Assembly: GCA_018712805.1 (NCBI GenBank)
Contig: DVGI01000033.1
Coordinates: forward strand, 124,001 to 188,000
Source of the DNA: Candidatus Fimenecus excrementavium
Lineage (GTDB): Bacteria; Bacillota; Clostridia; Oscillospirales; Acutalibacteraceae
Length of the DNA: 64,000 nucleotides
Direction: 5' to 3'
The stretch's first letter is position 1. Each line of letters opens with the position of its first letter. Position numbers and translations under genes: made by a program. The notes beneath the pieces were generated by a model that was not told where the DNA came from, made no database searches, and saw nothing but the letters and a program-made list of their open reading frames with translations. Below are positions 44,360 to 52,044 of the stretch, piece by piece.

Positions 44360-44402
44360 ACGCCCCGTATTCCGAAGTACGAAATACGAGGCGTCTTTTT
44401 TT
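44360..44402 (+). terminator. Terminator after the TetR gene
   Basis: ACGCCCCGTATT pairs with AATACGAGGCGT (44360-44394, one wobble) around 11 bases, then CTTTTTTT. Confidence 0.88.
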
Positions 44403-44407
44403 GTTTG

Positions 44408-44527
44408 TTACTTATTTACCCGGTTCCAAAACCGGCGGACGAACAGCTCGCGCGAAGCATACAGCACCGCCGCGGTCAGCACATAAAACGACACCACCCA
44501 CAGCATGTATTCGCGTTTTTTCATCAT
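44408..44527 (-). CDS. Small single-helix membrane protein, 39 residues
   Basis: A short gene starting MMKKREYMLWVVSFYVLTAA. One membrane helix (about residues 8-25) is followed by a basic tail. GGGGAG lies 8-9 bases before the double ATG, which supports real translation. It follows the HD-hydrolase gene by 29 bases on the same strand. No family recognised. Confidence 0.5.
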   Translation of the reverse strand: MMKKREYMLWVVSFYVLTAAVLYASRELFVRRFWNRVNK

Positions 44528-44556
44528 TTCTGTTTCTCCCCTTTGCTTTGCGGCAA

Positions 44557-45060
44557 TTATCCCTCCAAATGCGACAGCCGGCAAAGGGTTTTTCCGGCTT
44601 CGGTGCGGAAAATTTTATCATAGACCGTTTGAATCGCGTCCTTATTTAACGCGTCCTCATAAGCGTTCACCAAAAAGTCCGCTTCGACGAGAATTTGATA
44701 ATCGACCCCGTCGATATTTTGATAGGTGTGGTGGTGCGCGACCAAATAGCAAATGCGGTCAATGTCCGCCTTTTCAAACTGCATTTCTTCGAGCATTTCC
44801 CGCGCGTAGGCAGGGCCAACCTTTTCTTGCAGCTTGCCGTCGCACGCGCCGTATTGCTTTTCCGCCGGACGAATCCCGATGTCGTGCACCAGCGCGGCGC
44901 ATTCGGTGATAAACTGCGTGTGCGCGTCCAGCTTTTCCATGTGCCCGATTAACTGTGCAAAACGGTGCACCTTCATGAAGTGCTGAATGCGTTTTGCGTC
45001 GCCTTTGTTAAACCGCATCATGTTTTGTTCCAGCAAATCGATTTGTTCTGTTTGATTCAT
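44557..45060 (-). CDS. HD-domain phosphohydrolase
   Basis: A 167-residue HD-superfamily protein. Metal ligands are seen as HRFAQLIGH, ALVHDIGI (the HD pair) and VAHHHTYQN, with a later conserved Asp in LVEADFLVN. Small HD proteins of this type act on nucleotides or phosphates; the substrate here is unknown. The ATG at 45060 has CGGAGGCG 5-6 bases upstream. It is 37 bases downstream of rlmD. Confidence 0.82.
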   Translation of the reverse strand: MNQTEQIDLLEQNMMRFNKGDAKRIQHFMKVHRFAQLIGHMEKLDAHTQFITECAALVHDIGIRPAEKQYGACDGKLQEKVGPAYAREMLEEMQFEKADIDRICYLVAHHHTYQNIDGVDYQILVEADFLVNAYEDALNKDAIQTVYDKIFRTEAGKTLCRLSHLEG

Positions 45061-45097
45061 AAAACGCCTCCGGATTTCTGCGTTTTTCATTTTATTT

Positions 45098-46468
45098 TCA
45101 GCCGTTTTCCGCTTCGTTTCGAGAAAACAAGCACACCGACTCGACATGCACCGTGCGGGGGAACAAATCGGCGGCGCAGAGTTTCTCGGGCGGGTAGCCG
45201 AGCTCTGCTAAAATCGCGGCGTCGCGGGCGAGCGTGGCGCTGTCGCACGAGACATAAACGATTTTTCGGGGGTTCATTTCGGCGACGGAGCGAAGCACGT
45301 CTTCGGTGCAGCCTTTGCGCGGCGGGTCTAAAATGACAACGTCCGGGCAAACGCCGTCTTCCCGGAAGCGTTTTGCCGCGTCAGACGCGTCGCCGCAGAA
45401 AAATTCCGCGTTTTCGATGCCGTTTCGGCGGGCGTTTTCGCGCGCATCTTCCACCGCCTGCGGCACGATTTCCGCGCCGATGATTTTTTTCGCCTGTTTC
45501 GCCATCGAAAGCCCGATGGTTCCCGTGCCGCAGTAAAGGTCGAGCACGGTTTCCGAGCCGTCCAATTCGGCAAATTCCGCGGCTTTTCTGTAAAGTCGTT
45601 CGGCCATATCGTGATTGACCTGATAAAACGACTGTGCGGAAAGCCGCACCTGAACGCCGCAAAGCTCGTCGGTAATATAAGACTGCCCCCACAGAAGCGT
45701 GCAGGCGTCCCCTAAAATGACATTGGTTTTTTCCGTATTGTGATTGCACAAAATGCTTTTTATATTCTGGTTTTCGGCGCGCAAAAATTCCACCAAGCGC
45801 TCGGCTTCGGGGAGCGTTTCGCCGTTAATGACCACGCAGACCATAATTTCCCCGGTGGCGTAAGCTTTGCGCAAATACAAATGGCGCACAAGCCCTTTTC
45901 CGCTTTCCGAATCATAAACGGAAACGCCGGTTTCCTCTAAAAACGCGCGGAATGCCGCTACGATTCCGGCAAATTCCGCCGGCTGTAACAGACAGTCCGC
46001 ACAGTCAATCACGCGGTGCGTGCGCGGCGAGAAAAAGCCGATTTGAATTGCGCCGTTTTCTTTTGCGACCGGGTATTGCGCCTTGTTGCGGTAGCGTAAA
46101 GGACTTTCGGGCGTGAGAATTTCCGTGCAGGGCAGGGGCAAATGCGCCAGGCGCTTAAAATTTTCCTCGACCCTTTGGCGTTTTTCGCGCGCCTCCGCTT
46201 CATAGCGCATATTGCGCCACGCGCACCCGCCGCAGCGCGGGAACACCGAGCAGTCCGGCGCAACACGGTCAGGCGAGGGCTCTAAAATCTGAACAATCTT
46301 TCCGACGGCGTAAGTCTTTTTTGCCTTAATGATATGCACCGAAAGCCGGTCGCCGGGCACCGAACCCGCGACGAACACCGCGAAGCCGTCCAAATGCCCG
46401 ACCCCGCTGCCGGTTGCGGTCAGCGATTCAATTGTCAGTTCGATTTCCTGATTTTTAACGATTGGCAT
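45098..46468 (-). CDS. rlmD: 23S rRNA (uracil-5-)-methyltransferase, RlmD/RumA type
   Basis: A 456-residue RNA methyltransferase that makes 5-methyluridine in 23S rRNA. An N-terminal TRAM domain (about 1-60) precedes iron-sulfur cysteines (CSVFPRCGGCAW and a fourth in DCADC). The SAM site is VLDLYCGTGTIGL, the catalytic Asp/Pro region is VILDPPRKGC, and the nucleophile lies in VSCDSATLARD. Which uridine is modified (1939 or 747 type, or both as in Gram-positive RlmCD) cannot be told. GGAGAAAG precedes the ATG. Confidence 0.9.
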   Translation of the reverse strand: MPIVKNQEIELTIESLTATGSGVGHLDGFAVFVAGSVPGDRLSVHIIKAKKTYAVGKIVQILEPSPDRVAPDCSVFPRCGGCAWRNMRYEAEAREKRQRVEENFKRLAHLPLPCTEILTPESPLRYRNKAQYPVAKENGAIQIGFFSPRTHRVIDCADCLLQPAEFAGIVAAFRAFLEETGVSVYDSESGKGLVRHLYLRKAYATGEIMVCVVINGETLPEAERLVEFLRAENQNIKSILCNHNTEKTNVILGDACTLLWGQSYITDELCGVQVRLSAQSFYQVNHDMAERLYRKAAEFAELDGSETVLDLYCGTGTIGLSMAKQAKKIIGAEIVPQAVEDARENARRNGIENAEFFCGDASDAAKRFREDGVCPDVVILDPPRKGCTEDVLRSVAEMNPRKIVYVSCDSATLARDAAILAELGYPPEKLCAADLFPRTVHVESVCLFSRNEAENG

Positions 46469-46649
46469 TTTCTTTCTCCGTTTCGGCGCGGCGCCGTTTT
46501 GCAAGTTTGATTTTTCTACGCAGAAGAAGCGCCAGCGCGCACAAAAGCAGCGCGCCCGTCACAAGGACTGCGCCGAGTTCCAACCGCCGCTGCGCTTCGG
46601 TCAGTTCCACATTTTCCGAGAAAAACTGAAATACCGCGAAAAAATCCAT
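46455..46649 (-). CDS. Small membrane protein, 64 residues
   Basis: A 64-residue protein. An N-terminal segment with several Phe and Glu leads to a single strong helix (about 27-45), then a Lys/Arg-rich tail. A GGAG site precedes the ATG at 46649. The end overlaps the rlmD start by 14 bases, so the two are translationally coupled. No family recognised. Confidence 0.55.
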   Translation of the reverse strand: MDFFAVFQFFSENVELTEAQRRLELGAVLVTGALLLCALALLLRRKIKLAKRRRAETEKENANR

Positions 46650-46707
46650 AAGCTTCTCCGTTTTATGACTTTATTGTGGTTATTGTATCATAATTTTCAA
46701 AAAATGA

Positions 46708-46827
46708 AAAGCCGGTGCGGGCTGCCGCACGGCAAATCGCGGCTTTTACTTGGCAATAAAAACAGCCTTGTCCTCCCGACATCGACTTGGATAAAATCTT
46801 GTAGGGGCGGGTCTCTGTGCCCGCCCG
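46708..46827 (+). repeat. Repeat modules D and B, copy 2
   Basis: A GC hairpin (46711-46733) is followed by the conserved D segment with TCCTCCCGACATCGAC, then GTAG and an inverted-orientation B hairpin, GGGCGGG (46805-46811) with CCCGCCC (46820-46826), loop containing CTCTGT. Confidence 0.75.
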
Positions 46828-46833
46828 TTTTTT

Positions 46834-46945
46834 GTGCCGCCGGGCACACCGAATTCGAGCAGGTAGTTGGTGCGTGCCTTTTCTTTCATATCCCGGTATC
46901 AGCTTTGGCAAAATCCTGCGGGCGGCGGTGGAACGCCGCCCCTAC
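46834..46945 (+). repeat. Repeat modules P and B, copy 2 of P
   Basis: GTGCCGCCGGGCAC, its conserved tail, the CCCGGTATC segment, and the B hairpin GGGCGGCG (46920-46927) with CGCCGCCC (46934-46941), then CTAC. About 90 bases of it are repeated nearly exactly from 47268. Confidence 0.8.
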
Positions 46946-46987
46946 ATTGTGAAAAGCGGTTTTCGCAATGCATCGACCCCGCGAAAG

Positions 46988-47018
46988 CCGTAGGGACAGC
47001 CCTTGCGGCTGTCCGTTA
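46988..47018 (+). repeat. Repeat module C, copy 2
   Basis: GTAGGGACAGCCCTTGCGGC followed by the closing arm TGTCC: stem GGACAG with a near-complement, as at 12456 and 49922. Confidence 0.65.
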
Positions 47019-47104
47019 TATGTGTGCCGATGTAATTCTATTTTCATTTTTAACTACGACATCGACTTTGCAAAAATTGTAAAAAATAAATTATAACAAC
47101 ATTT

Positions 47105-47267
47105 AACGTTTCGCCCGCCTTTTTAAAGGCGGTGGAATCCAAAGGTGAAACCTTTGGTCGCTCCGCGCACGGAGCGAAATTCCTTTCCGTCACAAAAGCG
47201 CAGGAGGGGGCAAAAATATTCCGGTGGAATGTTTTTGCGTGGGGAACCCTCGCCGGGGGTTCCCCGG
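47105..47267 (+). repeat. Repeat module A, copy 3 (covarying)
   Basis: The same chain of hairpins as the copies at 11860 and 12156, diverged in sequence but not in pairing. For example CACC/GGTG has become CGCC/GGCG, GGC/GCC has become GGT/ACC, and CGCCCTG/CAGGGCG has become CGCTCCG/CGGAGCG. Confidence 0.85.
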
Positions 47268-47440
47268 TGCCGCCGGGCACACCGAATTCGAGCAGGCAGT
47301 TGGTGCGTGCCTTTTCTTTCTTATCCCGGTATCAGCTTTGGCAAAATCCTGCGGGCGGCGGTGGAATTCTCCGAATTCAGGCACCCTTTTGTCTGCTACG
47401 CAGACATTTCCCCTGTAAGGGGAATCACACCGCCCCTACG
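47268..47440 (+). repeat. Repeat modules P and B, interrupted copy
   Basis: P and its tail match the copy at 46834. The B hairpin then opens (GGGCGGCGGTGGAA) but about 55 foreign bases with two small hairpins intervene before its closing CCGCCC and CTAC at about 47430-47440. Together with the modules before it, the interval 46650-47664 holds no supportable gene. Confidence 0.75.
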
Positions 47441-47664
47441 GATTGAAAAACCTTTCGGTCGGGCGGAAAAGAAAAAATCCTTGCAACCTACCTGCCCGTA
47501 TTTGCAGTGCGGCAGCCCGCACCGCGTGCTAAATCTTTCTATCACACTCAAAGTCCCAAAAAGCGGACTTTGGAAGCGCTTTTCGTTTGCAAATTTTGCC
47601 GGAAACTGTACCATTATTTTCAGAAAACCGAACATTTGTTCTTTTCCGGAAAAGAGAGGTGCTT

Positions 47665-47919
47665 ATGACATTATTGGAGTTATCGCGGGAATACTTAAAA
47701 GAGGAGGAAAAGCTCACCAAGCAAATCAACGCTTTTCTGCCGGTTGCGAAAACCCTTTCCGGCGAACAGCGGCACGAGGCCTACCGGCGGCTCGCCTGCC
47801 TTTATGAAATGCGGCGCGACGTGCGCATGACCGCCAAACTGCTTGCGGGGTATTATGAAAACAAGGCGGTCAAGCGGGCATATCACAAAAATGGACAATA
47901 TTTTTTCCTGAACCGGTAG
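47665..47919 (+). CDS. Small helical protein of unknown function
   Basis: An 84-residue soluble protein, almost entirely helical and strongly charged, with a Lys/Arg-rich C-terminus and no signal or membrane segment. AGAGAGGT lies 4-5 bases before the ATG. It stands alone between the repeat block and the IscU-like operon. No family recognised. Confidence 0.6.
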   Translation: MTLLELSREYLKEEEKLTKQINAFLPVAKTLSGEQRHEAYRRLACLYEMRRDVRMTAKLLAGYYENKAVKRAYHKNGQYFFLNR

Positions 47920-47938
47920 CATATTGTCAAAATGTCTA

Positions 47939-47967
47939 TTGATAAATATCTGTCAAGCCTGTATAAT
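47939..47967 (+). promoter_or_regulatory. Promoter of the IscU-like/GGGtGRT operon
   Basis: TTGATA (47939-47944), 17 bases, consensus TATAAT (47962-47967), 37 bases before the start codon. Confidence 0.75.
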
Positions 47968-48003
47968 AAAGGCAGTATGGTTCAGAAAGGAGTTACAAAA
48001 AAC

Positions 48004-48699
48004 ATGATTAACTATTCCCAAGAAGTTGAAAAAATGTGTTGCGTAGCCAAAGGGCCGCATCACGGGCCCGCGCCCATTCCCGAAGAAGGAAAATGGGTTA
48101 AAGCCTATGACATCAAAGACATTTCCGGCTTTTCACACGGTGTGGGCTGGTGTGCACCGCAGCAGGGTACCTGCAAGCTGACCCTCAATGTCAAAAACGG
48201 CATTGTCGAAGAAGCTTTGGTTGAAACCATCGGCTGCTCCGGCATGACGCACTCCGCCGCTATGGCTGCGGAAATCCTGCCCGGCAAGACCTTGCTTGAA
48301 TGCCTGAACACCGACCTTGTGTGCGACGCAATCAACGTGGCCATGCGCGAAATCTTCCTCCAGTTCGTTTACGGCAGAACCCAGTCCGCGTTCTCCGAAG
48401 ACGGTCTTGTGGTCGGCGCGGCGCTCGAAGACCTCGGCAAGGGGCTTCGTTCCCAGGTCGGCACCATGTTCTCCACCAACAAAAAAGGTGTTCGTTACAT
48501 GGAAATGGCCGAAGGCTATGTCACCAAGATGGCGCTTGACGAAAACGACGAAGTCATCGGCTATGAGTTCATCAAAGTCGGCAAGATGCTCGAAGACATC
48601 CGTCACGGTGTTTCCCCGGAAGAAGCACTCAAGAAGAATACCGGCACTTACGGTCGTTTTGCAAACGCTGCAAAATATATCGATCCGCGTGAAGAATAA
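48004..48699 (+). CDS. IscU/NifU-like iron-sulfur scaffold-type protein
   Basis: A 231-residue protein whose central part resembles the NifU/IscU scaffold: CKLTLNVKNGIVEEA, then ETIGCSGMTHSAAMAAEILPGK and LLECL. Cysteines that could hold a cluster occur at KMCC, GWCAPQQGTC, GCSG and LEC. It is longer than IscU, with extra segments at both ends, and no cysteine desulfurase is nearby, so general cluster assembly is uncertain. It is always worth reading with its partner, the GGGtGRT gene 14 bases downstream. AAAGGAG is 11 bases before the ATG. Confidence 0.78.
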   Translation: MINYSQEVEKMCCVAKGPHHGPAPIPEEGKWVKAYDIKDISGFSHGVGWCAPQQGTCKLTLNVKNGIVEEALVETIGCSGMTHSAAMAAEILPGKTLLECLNTDLVCDAINVAMREIFLQFVYGRTQSAFSEDGLVVGAALEDLGKGLRSQVGTMFSTNKKGVRYMEMAEGYVTKMALDENDEVIGYEFIKVGKMLEDIRHGVSPEEALKKNTGTYGRFANAAKYIDPREE

Positions 48700-48713
48700 G
48701 GAGGTGCAGAACA

Positions 48714-49721
48714 ATGGCGAATGATGTTATGTTTGAAGGTAAAGAAAGAAGAATGGCAAAAATCGAGAAATGCTTAGCCGAAGCCGGCATTGCAAGTCTC
48801 GAAGAAGCAAAAGCCCTTTGCACCGAAAAGGGTATCGACGTTGAAGCGATTGTGAAAGGCGTTCAGCCGATCGCGTTCGACAACGCGGTTTGGGCTTACA
48901 CCCTCGGCGTTGCGCTCGCAATTAAAGCAGGTGTCAAGACCGCTTGCGACGCGGCTGCTACCATCGGCAAAGGCTTGCAGGCGTTCTGCGTGCCCGGTTC
49001 CGTTGCGGAACAGAGAAACGTCGGTCTCGGCCACGGCAACCTCGGCGCAATGCTTTTGAATGAAAATACCAAGTGCTTCGCGTTCTTGGCCGGTCACGAA
49101 TCCTTTGCTGCGGCAGAGGGCGCAATCGGTATTGCGAAGACGGCGAACAAAGTCCGCAAAGAGCCCCTGCGCGTTATTTTGAACGGCTTGGGCAAAGATG
49201 CCGCAATGATTATTTCCAGAATCAACGGCTTCACTTATGTGAAAACGGACTATGATTTCTACACCGGCGAGCTGAAAGTCGTCAGCGAGACCGCTTATTC
49301 CGACGGTGAGCGCGCGGCTGTCAAATGCTACGGTGCAAACGATGTTTTGGAAGGCGTCGCCATCATGAAGAAAGAGGGCGTCGACGTTTCCATTACCGGT
49401 AACTCCACCAACCCCACCCGCTTCCAGCATCTAGTTGCAGGCACCTATAAGAAATGGGCGAACGAAAACGGCGTTAAATACTTCTCCGTTGCTTCCGGCG
49501 GCGGCACAGGCCGTACCCTTCACCCCGACAACGTCGCGGCAGGCCCGGCTTCTTACGGCTTGACGGACTCCATGGGCAGAATGCACGGCGACGCACAGTT
49601 CGCCGGTTCTTCCTCGGTTCCGGCGCACGTCGAAATGATGGGCCTTATCGGCGCGGGCAACAACCCGATGGTCGGTATGACCGTTGCTTGTGCAGTTGCT
49701 GTGGAAGAAGCTATGAAATAA
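48714..49721 (+). CDS. GGGtGRT family protein
   Basis: A 335-residue cytoplasmic protein named for its motif, seen here as ASGGGTGRTLHPDN near residue 262. Other conserved blocks are VPGSVAEQRNVGLGHGNLGA, FLAGHESFAAAEGAIG and SVPAHVEMMGLIGAGNNPM. The family is found in anaerobic bacteria next to an IscU-like gene, as here, and has no assigned function that I know. The many Gly loops suggest nucleotide or cofactor binding. AGGAGGTG precedes the ATG. Strong ribosome sites and optimal-looking codons suggest high expression. Confidence 0.85.
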   Translation: MANDVMFEGKERRMAKIEKCLAEAGIASLEEAKALCTEKGIDVEAIVKGVQPIAFDNAVWAYTLGVALAIKAGVKTACDAAATIGKGLQAFCVPGSVAEQRNVGLGHGNLGAMLLNENTKCFAFLAGHESFAAAEGAIGIAKTANKVRKEPLRVILNGLGKDAAMIISRINGFTYVKTDYDFYTGELKVVSETAYSDGERAAVKCYGANDVLEGVAIMKKEGVDVSITGNSTNPTRFQHLVAGTYKKWANENGVKYFSVASGGGTGRTLHPDNVAAGPASYGLTDSMGRMHGDAQFAGSSSVPAHVEMMGLIGAGNNPMVGMTVACAVAVEEAMK

Positions 49722-49744
49722 TCTCGGTTTCCGAGGATAAAAAG

Positions 49745-49777
49745 AAAGGCAGTTCCGTTTGGGACTGCCTTTTTTGT
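49745..49777 (+). terminator. Terminator of the IscU-like/GGGtGRT operon
   Basis: AAAGGCAGTTCC pairs with GGGACTGCCTTT (49745-49772, one wobble) around GTTT, then TTTTT. Confidence 0.92.
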
Positions 49778-49888
49778 GCGCGCCGGCGCACAGCGAATCG
49801 CGGCTTTTACCTTGCAAAAAAAACAGCCTTGTCCTCCCGACATCGGCTTGGATAAAATCATGTAGGGGCGGCGTTCCATCGCCGCCCG
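49778..49888 (+). repeat. Repeat modules D and B, copy 3
   Basis: A hairpin GTGCGC/GCGCAC (49776-49791), the D segment with TCCTCCCGACATCGGC, and an inverted-orientation B hairpin GGGCGGCG (49866-49873) with CGCCGCCC (49880-49887), loop TTCCAT, preceded by GTAG. Confidence 0.75.
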
Positions 49889-49919
49889 TTATTTTTGCAA
49901 ATTTTTTCGTTTTTGCATA

Positions 49920-50013
49920 TCGTAGGGACCGCCCTTGCGGCTGTCCGACAAATTTTGCGCGCAGCCAATGCATTGATAAATAAGCACGGGCGGGCACAGA
50001 GGCCCGCCCCTAC
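49920..50013 (+). repeat. Repeat modules C (copy 3) and B
   Basis: C begins with GTAGGGACC at 49922. A B hairpin follows at 49988-50009, GGGCGGGC with GCCCGCCC, loop ACAGAG, then CTAC. The interval 49778-50070 contains no gene. Confidence 0.7.
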
Positions 50014-50070
50014 ATTTTCATATCTGTTTTTAACTTTCCGTTTGCTATCAGGTCAATACATTTTCAGTTT

Positions 50071-50532
50071 TTACAAGTCAACCTCGCGCGATTCGCTTCG
50101 AATCGCATAAGATTGGCTGGTGCCGTCCGCATGCGCAATCGAAAATTCAGAAACGACATAGAGTTCACAGGTTTTAAGTTCTTCTGCCGTCAGGTTTATT
50201 TTTTTCGTTTCTTTCAGTTCGCCGCCGGGTTGGAGCGTATAAGAGCCGGCAGGGATATCCTGCGCCTCTCTTTCTCCGTTGATATACAGCACGTTCCAAC
50301 AGGTCGGGTTGCCGGTGATTTCATAAGCCTTTTCAGAATTGTTGCGCAAAACAGTTTCGATTTCCAGCTGATAGCCGCCGTCTTGCAGTTCTTGCACGGA
50401 AATATCACGGATTTCCGACGTGAATACATCTTCCGAAGGGAAGGGGTCTTCCGCTTTCGCCGCATCACAGCCGACGAACACCCCACCAATCAATACACAT
50501 AAAAGCAAAATCGGGAATGCCTTTTTCCACAT
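50071..50532 (-). CDS. Small secreted lipoprotein of unknown function
   Basis: A 153-residue lipoprotein. The signal peptide ends FVGC (Cys near 22). The remaining part, with NNSEKAYEITGNPTCWNVLY and a TLQPGGELKETKKINL strand, looks like an immunoglobulin-like beta fold as in other small Firmicutes lipoproteins. AAGGAGGT lies 9 bases before the ATG at 50532. Repeat modules lie on both sides of it. No family recognised. Confidence 0.65.
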   Translation of the reverse strand: MWKKAFPILLLCVLIGGVFVGCDAAKAEDPFPSEDVFTSEIRDISVQELQDGGYQLEIETVLRNNSEKAYEITGNPTCWNVLYINGEREAQDIPAGSYTLQPGGELKETKKINLTAEELKTCELYVVSEFSIAHADGTSQSYAIRSESREVDL

Positions 50533-50620
50533 GATAATCAACCTCCTTAGCGCCATTATACAATCCCGCCGCCGGGGTGTCAACCTATAAGTCTTGCCGC
50601 GTCCGACACACACAAAAAAC

Positions 50621-50646
50621 GGGCGGGGATGGAACCCCGCCCCTAC
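50621..50646 (+). repeat. Repeat module B
   Basis: GGGCGGGG (50621-50628) with CCCCGCCC (50635-50642), loop ATGGAA, then CTAC. A fully paired variant of the arms seen elsewhere. The rest of 50533-50729 shows nothing recognisable. Confidence 0.7.
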
Positions 50647-50729
50647 ATGATTTACCACTTTTTAACAACCCGTACAAAGCTGCTTCCGGGTTAGGGAAGT
50701 AAAGGCAACAATCTCGCTGCCTGCGCGCA

Positions 50730-50750
50730 TTCGGTGTGCCCGGCGGCACC
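50730..50750 (-). repeat. Repeat module P, inverted copy
   Basis: The reverse complement of the P module (GTGCCGCCGGGCAC plus its CACCGAA tail). As at rlmH, it abuts the stop codon of a gene, here the Dabb gene ending at 50751. Confidence 0.7.
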
Positions 50751-51053
50751 TTACATGCCGTGAATGTCAACGGCGGCGCGGCCGCAGGTCACTTTTGCCA
50801 CATAGGCGGCGACCTTTTGGTGCTCCGGGTGATTTTTATAAGCGTCAAGCGCCTGTTCGTTCAAAACACGCACCACAAGCATCGCGTCAAAGTTGCGGTC
50901 ACAGACGACTTCATTTTTGAAAAATTCAATGGACTGCAAAACGGGGACCTTGGTAATCAGGCTTTCGAGCCCCTCTTTGACGATTTCAATATTCTCCGCC
51001 TTGGTTTTCCCCTCGGCGTCGCAAAACTTCCACATAACGGTATGAATCAGCAT
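50751..51053 (-). CDS. Dabb (stress-responsive A/B barrel) protein
   Basis: A 100-residue dimeric alpha/beta-barrel protein of the Dabb family. It starts MLIHTVMWKF, has the FEKNEV-like strand FFKNEVVCDRNFDAMLVV and the helix YKNHPEHQKVAAYV, all typical. Functions in the family vary (some are enzymes, some stress-related), so none is assigned. It lies 21 bases after the prepilin peptidase gene and is the last gene of the pilus-related run. Confidence 0.85.
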   Translation of the reverse strand: MLIHTVMWKFCDAEGKTKAENIEIVKEGLESLITKVPVLQSIEFFKNEVVCDRNFDAMLVVRVLNEQALDAYKNHPEHQKVAAYVAKVTCGRAAVDIHGM

Positions 51054-51074
51054 AAAGCATGCTCCTTTCTTTTT

Positions 51075-51893
51075 TCAGCTCCAAAGGCCGATATACCAGT
51101 TTAACAGCGGGTCGGCAAAATACAGCGAAAGCACAATCCCCGTGGCGAGGTGGGGGCCGAAGGGCACCTGTTTTTTCATTTCGCTTTTTTTCAGCGACTT
51201 GGTCACGCCGAGATATAAAACGCCGATGACCGCGCCGAACATCAGCGCCACAAGCACGTTGCGCCAACCGAGCAAAAAGCCCGCCGCCGCCATCAGCTTA
51301 ATGTCGCCGCCGCCCATGCCGCCTTTATAGACAAGGTCTAAAATCAAAAGCAGGGCGCTGACGAGGAAAAAGCCGACCACGCGCGAGACCAGCTCCTGCC
51401 AGACGAAGCCGTGGTCCAGAAGCTGTTGAATATAAACCAACACGCCGCCGACAAGCACCGTGACCCACATCGAATCGGGAATGATTTGATGTTTCCAGTC
51501 GATAAAAAACACAACAATCAGCGCGGAGCTCGCCACGCAATAGCCCAACAGTGCGAGAGAAAGTTCGGCGTTGCACAGGAAAACATAAGCCAGAACCCAC
51601 AAAACCGCGTTTAACGACTCGACAACCGGGTAAATCGGCGAAATTTTCGCTTTGCAGTAGCGGCATTTTCCGCCGAGGAAAATCCAGCTGAACAGCGGAA
51701 ACAAATCATACCACTTGAGCGGGTGTTTGCATTTCGGGCAAAAGGACGAGCCTTTCGCGAAATTCAGCCCCAGCGGCAGGCGATAAATCAGCACATTTAA
51801 AAAGCTGCCAAACACCGTGCCGAACAGGAACACAAATACCCCGATTAAAATTTTCAGCCCCAAAAGATAGGCTTCCACATTGTATTCCGGCAC
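51075..51893 (-). CDS. pilD: Prepilin peptidase/N-methyltransferase (PilD/GspO type)
   Basis: A 272-residue membrane aspartic protease that cuts the leader of type IV prepilins and methylates the new N-terminus. Domain 1 has two CxxC pairs (CPKC and CRYC) bracketing the zinc/methylase loop. The protease aspartates are in FIDWKHQIIPD and GGMGGGDIKLM (GxGD motif). About eight helices are predicted. The GTG at 51893 was chosen because AAAGGGGTGG precedes it. The gene follows the pilins it would process. Confidence 0.93.
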   Translation of the reverse strand: MPEYNVEAYLLGLKILIGVFVFLFGTVFGSFLNVLIYRLPLGLNFAKGSSFCPKCKHPLKWYDLFPLFSWIFLGGKCRYCKAKISPIYPVVESLNAVLWVLAYVFLCNAELSLALLGYCVASSALIVVFFIDWKHQIIPDSMWVTVLVGGVLVYIQQLLDHGFVWQELVSRVVGFFLVSALLLILDLVYKGGMGGGDIKLMAAAGFLLGWRNVLVALMFGAVIGVLYLGVTKSLKKSEMKKQVPFGPHLATGIVLSLYFADPLLNWYIGLWS

Positions 51894-51989
51894 AAAACCA
51901 CCCCTTTGCAACCGGCAAACATTTGCCGTATAGTTTTATTTTAGCATATTCTGAAAAAAAGAAAAGGGCTTTGTGAAAATTTCTGACAG

Positions 51990-52027
51990 ACAAAAAACAA
52001 AGGGCAAAGCGTTTGCTTTGCCCTTTG
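51990..52027 (-). terminator. Terminator after the major pilin gene
   Basis: CAAAGGGCAAAGC (51998-52010) pairs perfectly with 52015-52027 around GTTT. On the minus strand six T follow. It separates the pilin transcript from pilD. Confidence 0.93.
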
Positions 52028-52044
52028 CAAATGTGTTTTATTGA

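Noticed and set aside
46663-47807. Open frames of 60-220 codons over the second repeat block
   Set aside because: Same repeat modules; translations recur as fragments in all copies and no start has a plausible ribosome site.
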